The notes beneath the pieces were generated by a model. It searched no databases and was not told the origin of the DNA. It was given only the letters and a program-made list of their open reading frames with translations. The translations under genes were made by a program, and so were the position numbers. Source: Onchidella celtica (taxonomy: Eukaryota; Mollusca; Gastropoda; Systellommatophora; Onchidiidae). From it: 64,000 nucleotides of DNA. Shown here in pieces: positions 1 through 9,942 of the stretch (its first letter is position 1; each line of letters begins with the position of its first letter). Where the stretch lies: positions 24,214,224-24,278,223 of the forward strand of contig OZ007582.1 in NCBI GenBank assembly GCA_963931925.1, given 5' to 3'.

Positions 1-5
1 AAGTC

Positions 6-545
6 CTACCTGGTATCCGCACGTGCTCGCCTAAACTGCTCCCGGAAATATTCCTCGGTACGCGCAAATCGGCGAAGCAGCAAAGCCTTCAGCTTATCGT
101 AATCTTGCCCGTCTTCGCGCTGTAGCTCTTTAAAGTAGGTTAACGCTCGGCCCTGCAATAAGGACGCCAGGTACGTGGACCATAATTGCTTATTCTCCCC
201 CCATTGCAGTTGTGCGTTCAGTTCGAACCTGTAAAGGAAGGCGTGTATGTCGTCCTTCCGGTCGTCGAACGTAGGGAGCTTAATCCTAACGCCACCTTTA
301 TTTTGCCCCTGCCGCTCAACTGTTTCCGTTGGCGCATTCTTCTTGCTTTCCAATTCTGCGATCTTTACTTGCGCCTCTATCTCCTTTAACTTCAACTCCC
401 TCTCCTGAGACTCTTTTTCTCGCTCTCTATCTTTAGTACGCTCATCGCGCAATTCCGCCTGCTGTTCTTTAATCCAGCCGCGCAGCTCCTCTCCCTCAAG
501 GCCAAGTTCCGTACCTATCTTCATGAGCTCACGGAGATCCGCCAT
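6..545 (-). pseudogene. Ty3/gypsy-type retrotransposon gag, N-terminal part, interrupted
   Basis: The 179-codon reading frame has a charged coiled-coil-like region at about residues 25-70 (runs of E, K and R). It is followed by a gag-type capsid segment with a KLPTFDD motif near residue 90, then hydrophobic and aromatic residues (FLYRFE, WSTYLASLLQG, ALLLRRF). This matches the usual pattern of Retrotrans_gag proteins of Ty3/gypsy elements, which form the particle that packages element RNA. The frame ends in an in-frame TAG at 6-8, right where family members normally continue, so this copy is probably non-functional; a sequence error is possible. The rest of gag-pol would lie left of the window. 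The matching 5' LTR lies at 1533-2734. Confidence 0.75.
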
Positions 546-1518
546 TTCACAGATCTATGGTTATGGTATGTATTATGAAAAAGACCAACCTGTCGGTATG
601 ATCCCTAACGACACGACCAGAGATCTGAGATCACACCAGATATAACAACACCCAATTGTCTCAAATACAATTCAGAAATTTACCTACTGAACATTTTATA
701 GCATACTCTCTCTAACTAATTCTATGTTCATACAATGTATAGCACTATTAAATAACAAAACGAAAGGAAAAGATAAGAATGAGAAAATTCAGAAGAAGGA
801 CCACCGGGACATCAAAGACAACGAACCCGACTAGGACACGCTTCTAAAAAAAAACTATAATGGAAAAAAATGCAACCTAACTACGCCGATTACACTACAA
901 GGTACGAACAAGAACAGAGTCTGAAAGAAAAGAACGTATCTACAGATAGATAAGAGAGGGACAAGAGAAACGTCTTCCTAAAAAAACGAGGAAGATGGAA
1001 CGCCACAATCTAAACAAAAATACAGGTCCCTATAGAACTGTTCACTGTGATGAACGCGGTTCCAAGTTTAGCCCACCTCCCGAAGAGGATAAACTACGCT
1101 CACCACAGCAAACCCGCGCCACCGCCCGTACAATCAATTACAACGAAAACAGCAAAAACAGAGAAAAAGACAGAAGAAAAGACAGCCCCCAATCCAGGGT
1201 ACAAAATTTCAGTTTCACTTAACTTCTACTAGACTTAAGTTCCTCCCCTTTCTCGGAGCTCTGGCTGCTTGACCTCTACAGGCTGCACGCACACACACTG
1301 TCTCTCTGAAAGTTTAAGTACACATTAGTACATATTTATAGGAATACATGCATCAATACATATTCATAAATACACATAAATTATACCATCATGAAATTTC
1401 CATTCATCCCACGAACAAACGACAACAGCACGAATCCCTAGCACAACAGAAAAACAACTAGATATGACGAATACACGATGTCAAAATGACCACAGGTAAA
1501 CAGGACGAGCGTCACAAC
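546..1518 (-). other. Untranslated leader of the LTR retrotransposon
   Basis: This stretch lies between the primer binding site and the gag start. It has no convincing coding frame and contains A-rich, low-complexity segments. Its position makes it the 5' leader, which would hold packaging signals; none is recognisable by eye. Confidence 0.5.
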
Positions 1519-1530
1519 GGACGAGCCCCC
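1518..1530 (-). promoter_or_regulatory. Primer binding site complementary to tRNA-Pro
   Basis: On the minus strand the bases GGGGGCTCGTCCG lie two bases after the LTR end. They match 13 bases of the proline-tRNA primer site known from retroviruses such as murine leukaemia virus, lacking the usual leading T. The position immediately next to the LTR is as expected for priming of minus-strand DNA synthesis. Confidence 0.65.
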
Positions 1531-1532
1531 GG

Positions 1533-2734
1533 TGTCACAAATCCCAGACTGGGAGATGTAATAAGTTATGACAGGACAACAATCACGAACGAACAAGTTT
1601 AACACTTAACAGAACAACCCATCAGACTCACACATTTATTAAACATAATTATACAGATAATAGCGCAATTACATACATTATATTATTGAATTTAACTGCC
1701 GTACAACGGCCTTATTCCCACATGCACTCTTCCTCGGATCCACAACCCGGTAGTTACTTCCTAAAGACACTTCGGCCTCAGCCTCTCCCCTCAGGGTCTT
1801 AATAGCACATTAATAATTCACTGGCACCGCCGTCTCTCAATATCACCTTCCTATTGCCATAACACCTTAGCATTCCACTAGCACCTCAGCAGGGCAATAG
1901 CACATTATCATTTCAATAGCCCATCAACATGGCAATAGTACATTATCATTTCAATAGCCCATCGACGTGGCAATAGTACATTATCATTTCCATTAGCACA
2001 TTCACGCTCATATCTACGTCCCTGTCCGTGGCCAGACTGCCACGACTTTATGTGCCTCTACTGTCCTGCACCGACAGCCTCACTCTTGGCCTATGTGTGG
2101 CCTCCGGCCCTATGCTGGCCTATCCCCTGTGCTCACCGAGGTGGCTCTTCGGCCCGTCCCCGACACCTACAAGAATAACATTACATTGGTATAATGCCAT
2201 ACCATTTCTATTCACTCCACCTCTCCTTACAACCCATGAAGCGTACACACAATAGTTCACATTTCACTCACCAAACATCTTACGGTAACACACCTCCATC
2301 GTAGTACACAATACTCACTCGTGCTACAAATCCCTGAACTCAACTTTCATCTATCGCTCATGGCGCACATTGCTATATCCAATATCAAGGACTTCCACAT
2401 TCCTCACATATACTTATTTACATCATGGTAATAAACGAATATAATACATCAATCATAACTATCAATCATCGTTCCACCTACCAGTCATCACTGGAAAAAA
2501 CACTACTCCCAAGTCTTCCAACTGCTCTCCTTATGTTCGCCCTCTGGGGCTTTCTCTTGCGTCCGTTCTCTAGGACCTTCTAACTTGCAGTGATAGTAAT
2601 ACAGCGCTTTCGCCTCATTCAGACCCCCCACCACTCATAACATGCACGCTTTTCCTTACTTGTCTACGTGCGTTAATTTTACTCTCCTCCTTTCCCCCCG
2701 TAATTATTAACTATCGCTCACTCCACTCGTGACA
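1533..2734 (-). mobile_element. 5' LTR of gypsy-type retrotransposon (about 1.2 kb)
   Basis: The segment starts TGTCAC and ends GTGACA, so it has 6-bp terminal inverted repeats of the TG...CA class. It is homologous over its whole length to 7478-8629. The gag frame and primer site lie on its left, so in minus orientation it is the 5' LTR. The far LTR and the target duplication are outside the window. Short ORFs inside it are frame-shifted between the two copies and are not conserved, so it is treated as non-coding. Confidence 0.85.
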
Positions 2735-2792
2735 GTTTGATTATGGCCGATGGTGCATTTCCTTTAAACAGAACTTGCTATTTGTATTTGTT

Positions 2793-3131
2793 TCCTACTT
2801 TAATCCCATTTGGGAAATTTGCCTTTGTGTCATTGCACCCAGTTACAACTGGAGCAGGCACGTCGTCGCCACAGTGCAGCGCCGGTCGGTGTTTTTTTTT
2901 TGGGGGGGGGGATGAGGGGTAGGGGGAAGGAGTGGTAGGAATTAATTTTATTTGATTTTGCCCGGGCAGCTGCCTGTTCGGCCTGCTCTTTTCGATTTCC
3001 AACTGCCAAGGTATCTCTAACGTGCGCAGTGCGCAACGTGCACATGGGCCTTCCGAATTTTTTCGTCCTTATCCGAGAAAACTAGGTACTCGACCTTGCG
3101 AGCACCTTGCCTCTAGACCACCTTGTCCGTG
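2793..3131 (-). repeat. tRNA-derived SINE, copy 1, internally deleted
   Basis: The body matches the SINE at 9113-9492 in reverse orientation, including the tail TTTAATCCCATTTGGGAAAT. The minus-strand head keeps a box A-like GGTCTAGAGGC. The segment that would contain box B and the following linker is missing: the head jumps to the TTCTCGGATAAGGACGAAAA part of the body. Confidence 0.7.
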
Positions 3132-3856
3132 AAGCTTGAGAAGTTTTTCACTTGGCTTGTTTTTTAAACCTGTTTTACGTGATGGTTATTGGTAGGGGAG
3201 CGTGTTATTTTACATTATAATATTTGCTATCGGTGAACAGTGAACGCAATTAGTATTTTCTCAATCTGGCTTTGTATAGAGCCAATCTGGCCTAGCAGAC
3301 TAGGCGCTGCTACCAACAATCTTATATAAAAGTGGTAGATAAATGGTGTGTTCCACCTTCTCTCACGGTCATGGCAAATTTCATACTTTCCCTGGCCTAT
3401 CCCCGCCCTTCACACACACGGTACATTCACTGTTCATTTTCTGCATTGCAATTTCTCATCAGCGTTATTTCGATCAATTTGTTTCCTTCTACCCCCCCCC
3501 CCCGCCTGGATTACTCGTTTCAATTGTTTAACACAATCGGCCAGTAGTATGTTTGCCCTCAGCCGCAGTACATGTGGAAGCGTGTAAACAGACCTCAACT
3601 ATACACTCGAATAACACGTTCATTCTACCGTGCCAAAATTAAGAGGCAGCTAGAACTTCAATGTCAAGGAGAAGACCTGAAAGTAACTCTCAACCGGCCA
3701 AGTCTCTGATAATTCTTTCTTGACAGACAACACAATTAGATAAACGATAAGACAGTTTCTTTCCTCTCTTTCGTTTTCTGAACCAAACACGAAGACAAAA
3801 AAGACAGGCTAAGAAAAAGTTCATGATTTATGAACTCACCAGGCGCTGGCACTCAC
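3132..3856. other. Non-coding stretch, no gene seen
   Basis: This contains a poly-C run near 3494 and short open frames without codon-like composition. I see no splice-supported exon here. Confidence 0.5.
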
Positions 3857-4061
3857 CTGCCACAGCGGTGAAAATTTGGAAAACCAGATATATGACGTAA
3901 ATGTCGTCATCTGGATCATCACTGAACTTTCTTCTATTCTCGATGACAGCTGCAAAGGTCAGTTGGGTAGTTATGTAGAAAAACGCCGCAGCCGCCTGGA
4001 CCAGCATACATGCCAGCTCCGAGGGAACCACTGACCGTGTCTTTCTCAATCTCTCAGTCAG
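3857..4061 (-). CDS. Candidate internal exon of an unidentified membrane protein
   Basis: On the minus strand an acceptor (GTCCGTCCACAG) precedes 205 bp of open frame, which ends at a consensus donor (GCAG followed by GTGAGT). The 68 codons encode a basic start (LTERLRKTR) and a hydrophobic segment (about residues 16-40, rich in A, F, L). An acidic loop (SDDPDDD) and a second hydrophobic segment (IYVIYLVFQIF) follow. This looks like two membrane helices joined by a short acidic loop. It enters in phase 0 and leaves in phase 1. No partner exon was identified nearby and I do not recognise the family; it could be an exon of a receptor or transporter, or a gene fragment. Confidence 0.4.
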
Positions 4062-7000
4062 CTGTGGACGGACAGTGCAATAACATTCACTGCTCACATT
4101 CACTCCTATGCACTTAATTAGAACAAACAAACAAAAAAGCCACTGGAAAAAAGAGGGGGCGGGGGGTCCAAAAGATAATTGTTTCCATCACAAACAAGTC
4201 AACAAATTTTGAATAATAATAATCCACTAACACAACACCATTTCAATGATAATTTCGGGTTAAAGAAAAACATCAGTTGGATGACAATGCAACATAGTTA
4301 CTTAATAATAGTTAAAAGGGAATTCTACTATGATTATAGCACCTTGGCACGACAGGTTCACAGGCAGAATTAAATACACAGTATATAAGTAAAAAAAATA
4401 GCCGTGGGATGGACACAGCTATTATGGTACAACAGGAAAGACTAACTGATAACCATAACATCTGCTCTGTGGCACATTTTGTTGCATTTCATGCTATCAT
4501 TAAGACCACTATGAACATTTTTTTTCTTTAGAAAAGGGGCTGTGGATGGGTGGAGAGAGGGCTTGCCTCGTCAGTGGACGAGCCAAGGCAGGACAAAGAC
4601 AACACATGTAAAAAGAAAGGGTGTGATCTCATCACGTTCGTAATGTGGTTGTGATGTTGGCTGGTTAGCGTTTTTTGTTGCTGTTGGTTTTTTTTACTGG
4701 TCAAAATATGTGGTAATAACGAAGCGGTAAAAGTGGTACCGATGAAGACTTGACATTTGCCTCGTCTAGTTGAGGTAACCAGGCTGCACCCATTGGCAGT
4801 AGTGACAGACATCTCAACATTTGTCCCCATTTGCGACTGAATTTGTGTACGCATTTTTTTTTTGGGTGATAAAAGACTCTACTTACCAAGTTGTAGGAGA
4901 CAATAAGGTATCAGTAACTATTGTCAGCTATGTCATCAACAACAGCCAGTGACAACATCTATTTTCATCATCATTCAGAATTCAAGAATTCCCCTTTCTA
5001 ATTTTGTGGTGGCGTTACTGTGTTCATCCAAACAATGCTTTATGTCTTATATATATAAGCCAGTTTTGTCATCTGATAAAGGATGTGACAGATTAAGACA
5101 GACAGAAATGCCAACCGGACTCTTGCGCCTGTTCGACTGGGTTGGCAGGTCCACATCAGCCATTTCAAAGGACTGTGGCGGCACCACGCACCGAGCCCAT
5201 CGTCACGGTTTGGGTGGAGAACTGCACGTTGTACGGATCGGATACATACCTAGACAAGATCAAGAACGGTTACATACCCTGGCCAAATTAAGAACACATA
5301 CATACTTAGACAAGATCAAGAACGGATACCTATTTAGACGAGAATAAGACTATGCAATCAAACGAGTATGAAATAAATGCAGCAAACCCGTTACATGGAC
5401 TCTACTGAAGTTGTGGACTGCTCTTTAGAAAGCGGCTTTTCTTTTGAAGCGGGGAACAGGTGTAAGAAATAAAACCTTTTATAAGACTCATCTTAATTGT
5501 TTCTGTCCTTTTGTTAAATGGGATGTATATGTAATTTCGATTGTACGATACATTTCAATTCCAAATATGCCAATTTCTAAACGAAGTTGGTCATCCATGA
5601 CAAAGTTAAAAAATGGTAAAAATATAATAATATATAGATTCTATATACATTTCACAATAGGCCGTATTTAAGAAAAAAAAAAGTAGGCCTACAATAAATC
5701 CTAAAAGAGTGATATCAATTACACAAAAGCTTTCGGCCACTTAGAACAGTCGTCAGGTTTACAAAAGGAAAATAATGGAATAAGTGCAAAATACAATTCA
5801 TTGTACGTTTTCGTTTGTTTCTAACAAGGGGCTTTCCCAAACTTTGATTTTGGGGGGGGGGGGGGCATGGGGTGTCACATTTTAACTTTTTGCCAAGCCC
5901 TACTGTCACTCCATAGGGTTTCTGTGTCTTTATTTTTAATAATAATTATTCTTATCCATGATACTGGATACATTAACTTAATGAACATAAATCTTATGGC
6001 CGTGAAATCTACGGCAACAATCATGAGAGACAGAACTTCGGTGAAAATATCGGCCGGGCAAGTGTAGCTTATACACTAGCAGCAAGCTTGGAAGTCTTTG
6101 CAATACCCTTCTTCTTCTCTTTCAGGCAAGGCAAAATTGCAAGACCTGCTCGACAGGTTCATAACATACACAAAATATTGGAGAAAAAAAAAAGGGGGGG
6201 GGGGGATAGCTGAGGATGGATGGGATGGGAAAGGAAAGAGGAAATAAAAGGGGTCTCTTTTCTACCCCGTCCTCTCCGTGCTTATACAGTCCACCTCCTA
6301 AATTACACAGGACCCACCCCGTCCCTTGAAGAATAAGAATACAAGACGGGACTCGAGTTACTCCAGAGCATTGAGCCATGCAACGCTGGATTTGGCCATT
6401 TGGCCCAGGGTCACCCTCTTTGCCCAGGGTATACGGTCGAACAGACTGAATGATAAAGCATGAAATTCTATATAGATGTGTTTTCCTCCTGTAGCCATGG
6501 CGCGTCTTGTCCCTTCTGAAATACACCTAGGGACCTACAACTGGACTTAAAAATGTTTGTACTCGTTTACAAACCCCTTTTCAGATCCATTCAAAACAAC
6601 TTTTTAGAATTTTACCCATGTGATAAAATTTATAAGGAACTATTCATTCCAGTGGTGACATTTAAATGAATGAAGCTGTGGTTAAGAAACATAAATTAAT
6701 GTGGTGCCCAGATAGACCATGAAAGGTGCAAGGTGGCCGTTATCGTGCCGACGCGCCGTAAAACCCAAACTCCTGTAACTATGAAAAAATCTCAATTACA
6801 TGACACGGAAATTTAAATAGGAGAAATATACTATGAGTTACTAGAAAATATCAAAAAATTATCCAAACATCACATCTAACGACTCACTGAGAAAACTGGA
6901 GATAATTGGTAGCCAGTCATATTGTCATTGCTGTTTCAACCACGTCGCAACCACTTAGACATTTCCATTTCAATTTAGTTTAATTGTCAATCTGTAAGTA

Positions 7001-7477
7001 TTTTCGATTACATGTACCATGAGTTTTAAATTAAAATAAACAAAATCGTTCCAAATTTATGACACTCATTGAAGGGTACGAAGTTATACCATCTCCAACT
7101 TGCTCAGGGCCAAGAAAAGACAATATTCTGGCTGTAAGGGCCAAAACAAAAACCACAAACAAAGAAAACACTATATTAAAATAAAGTACTTACTGGGGTT
7201 AGTCAGTCTGCCTTAATCCCAAGTTCAACTGCTTAAACAAACACAATGGCTCTTAACCAAAATGTGTAAGACAAGTTTTGAAGATTGTTATCTAAAGCAT
7301 GTTTGTTTCTCTACTACAACAATCAACACAACTGGAAACCCATTCATGTTTGCTATATGGCACGCCAAAGATCATCAAATCCATTTTTTTATAAGTAGCA
7401 ACTCTTTCAATAAAAATACACGATGCGCCGAATTTATAGATCAAATAAACAAAAGAATATGCGATGTGATTACACAT
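4062..7477. other. Long stretch without a supported gene
   Basis: The sequence is AT-rich with poly-G runs near 5853 and 6196. A short imperfect tandem duplication lies around 5241-5340: the phrase AGACAAGATCAAGAACGG occurs twice. Open frames here are short and lack splice support or recognisable domains. Confidence 0.45.
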
Positions 7478-8629
7478 TGTCACAAATCCCAGACTGGGAG
7501 ATGCGATGGTTATAACAGGACAACAATCACGAACGAACAAGTATAACACTTAACAGAACAACCCATCAGACTCACACATTTATTAAACATAAATATAAAG
7601 ATAAGGATAACAGTGCAATTACATACATACATTATATTCTTCAAGTTAACTGCCGTCCACGGCCTTCTTCCGTAAGCACACTTCCTCGGGTCCACAACCC
7701 GGTAATTACTCTAAAGACACCTCGGCCTCAGCCTCTCCACTCAGGGTCTTAATGACACAATAATATTCTTTCACACCACAGTCTCTCAATAGCGCCTCCC
7801 TATGGCAATACACCTTAGCCTCCTATACACCTCACGTGGCCATAGCACGTTAATACTTCAATTCACATGAATATCTCATTCGCACAGTAATACATCCACG
7901 TCACAGTAGTACATCTTAATAGCACATTCACAATCATATATACATCCCTGTCTGTGGCCAGACTGCCACGACTCATGTGCCTCTACTGTCCTGCACCGAC
8001 AGCTTCACTCCTGGCCTATGTGTGGCCTTCGGCCCTATGCTGGCCTATCCCCTGTGCTCACCGTAGGCGGCTCTTCGGCCCGACCCCGGCACCTACAAAA
8101 ATAACATTACATTGGTATAATACCATACCATTTCTAATCACTTCACCCCTCATTACAACTCATGAAGCGTACACACAATAGTTCACATTTCACTCACCAA
8201 ACATCTTACGGTAACACCTCCACCGTATTACACCCTACTCACTCTCGCTACAAATCCATGAAGCTAACTTCCATCTATCGCTCATGGCGCACACTGCTAT
8301 ATACAGTATCAAGGACTTCCACATTCCTCACATATACTTATTTACATCATGGTCGTAGACGAATATAATACATCAGTCATAATTATCAATCATCGTTCCA
8401 CCTACCAGTCATCACTGGAAACACTGTCACAATCTCCCGACTGTTCTCACTCACGTCCGTCCCCTAGGACCTTCTAACTTGCAGTGATAGTAGTACAGCG
8501 CTCTCGCCTCATGCAGACCCCCCCCCCCCACTCACAACATGCACGCTTTTCATTACCCGTGGCCGTGGGTTAACTTTACTCTACCCCCTTCTCCCGTAAC
8601 TACTGATCCCGGCTCACCCGCTCGTGACA
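7478..8629 (-). mobile_element. Solo LTR of the same retrotransposon family
   Basis: This 1152-bp copy is homologous to 1533-2734, starting TGTCAC and ending GTGACA. It is flanked on both sides by CACAT (7473-7477 and 8630-8634), a 5-bp target duplication as expected for LTR integration. No internal retrotransposon sequence adjoins it, so it is most simply the product of LTR-LTR recombination. Orientation is given as for the partner LTR. Confidence 0.88.
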
Positions 8630-9112
8630 CACATTAAGGCGAGAAATTTGTGATATCGCTAAAAACAGTTTACTCAAGGCGGAAGACAAGCCGCTAATCA
8701 CGAATGTCTGCCTTACTTGCTATAGTGCCAGAAGAATGTCCTTTCAGTAGCCAGTCCAGTAAATCCACTCATGTAGGTCAAGTACTAATCCCTACAATCA
8801 ATATTCGGACCTGGTCTTTGGAAGCGGGTGACTGAAATGAAGGTGTTCTTCCCGCTGTGAAGGAAAACTTATTCTCCATGGCCCCCCGTAACATGCGAAA
8901 AGTGATTTCTGGAGAAACGTTTTGTGCAGTATGTGCGCTCGTGGAGTCATCAGACCGCGCACTTTAAAGTGAATAAAGCGGCGGTTAGATTCTTTGAACG
9001 CATTTCATGAGAAATCTGAGTGAGATTCTATCAATTAAAGGACGCAGCTAAGAGACAATTCCGAAATGCTAGTAACTAACAATAATAACAAATAGAACAT
9101 TACATGTTGACA

Positions 9113-9492
9113 CGGGGAACACCGTGGTCTAAAGGCACGGTGCTCGCCTCTCATGCCGAAGGTACTGGGTTCAAATTCCGGTATGTTGGAGTTTGGGAAT
9201 TTTTCTCATATTTTCGTGTTCCTGATGCTATCGAGCACCTAGACTTCTCGGATAACGACGAAAAACTCGGAGGGCCCTTGTGCACGTTGCTCACGTTAAA
9301 GATACCTTGGCAGTTGGAAATCGAAAAGAGCAGGCTGAACAGGCCGCTACCCAAGCAAAATTAAATAAAAATTCACCCCCCCCCCCCCATAAACGCCGAC
9401 CGGCGCTGCACTGTGGCGACAACATGCCTGCTCCAGTTGTAACTGGGCTGCAATGGCACAAAAGGCAAATTTCCCAAATGGGATTAAAGAAG
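9113..9492 (+). repeat. tRNA-derived SINE, copy 2, most complete
   Basis: The head is tRNA-like, with a box A-like TGGTCTAAAGG and a box B-like GGTTCAAATTCC about 45 bp apart, the layout of an internal RNA polymerase III promoter. The body (TTCTCGGATAACGACGAAAA, CACGTTAAAGATACC, GGAAATCGAAAAGAGCAGGC) recurs at 2793-3131 and 33385-33590. The 3' part (ACTGTGGCGACAAC to CCCAAATGGGATTAAAGAAG) recurs at 22597-22735. A poly-C run interrupts the middle. Confidence 0.8.
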
Positions 9493-9675
9493 TATACCAA
9501 AAAATTGTAAATTTCAGGAAGCCTCTAACAATGAAATTAAAATGCATAATAAAAAACAGGAGCCAGAATCCAATGTGCATGTTGTGGATGAACTATTTTC
9601 TTTAAAGGCATCTTGTATTTGTATAAAGTTTGTGTAAATTGATTTTTCTCGAAAATACAATTTTTTCCCTATTAG

Positions 9676-9942
9676 GTGACGGACCTGCTCGCAGCTAAAC
9701 CTTCCTACTGTCGAGACGGTTGTGCATCAACATTCACTGACAGTGATGGCAATTTTGTGAAAGGAGGAAAGTTTCAAAGAAGGAATACATCCATGCATGA
9801 GGAGGAAGGAAAGAAAAGAAAAACAGAATTTGCAGCCGGTGAATCTCTTGATAAAGAAATTAGCCATTCAGGACCAGAGAGCAACACCCAAATTTTCAGC
9901 CCTATAGACATGGCACGTTTTGCTTCTGGACTGGGACCTTGA
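9676..9942 (+). CDS. Candidate terminal coding exon, function unknown
   Basis: A long pyrimidine tract followed by CCCTATTAG forms a strong acceptor. The open frame of 88 codons then ends in TGA at 9940-9942, with an AATAAA-type signal a few bases later (about 9948). The encoded segment is polar and probably disordered: one CRDGC pair of cysteines near residues 12-16, then a basic/acidic stretch (EEEGKKRKTE). It has no recognisable domain. If real, it is the last exon of a plus-strand gene whose upstream exons I could not find. It might also be chance. Confidence 0.35.
   Translation: MTDLLAAKPSYCRDGCASTFTDSDGNFVKGGKFQRRNTSMHEEEGKKRKTEFAAGESLDKEISHSGPESNTQIFSPIDMARFASGLGP

Noticed and set aside
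2028-8181. Similar 75-aa frames at 2028-2255 and 7954-8181
   Set aside because: They lie inside homologous LTRs and match only through frame shifts, so the DNA rather than the protein is conserved.
9104-9364. Frames over the SINE copies, and a possible free-standing tRNA gene at 9113-9185
   Set aside because: The tRNA-like head is fused to a SINE body that recurs elsewhere. The head is degenerate, so it is called as part of the SINE and not as a tRNA gene.
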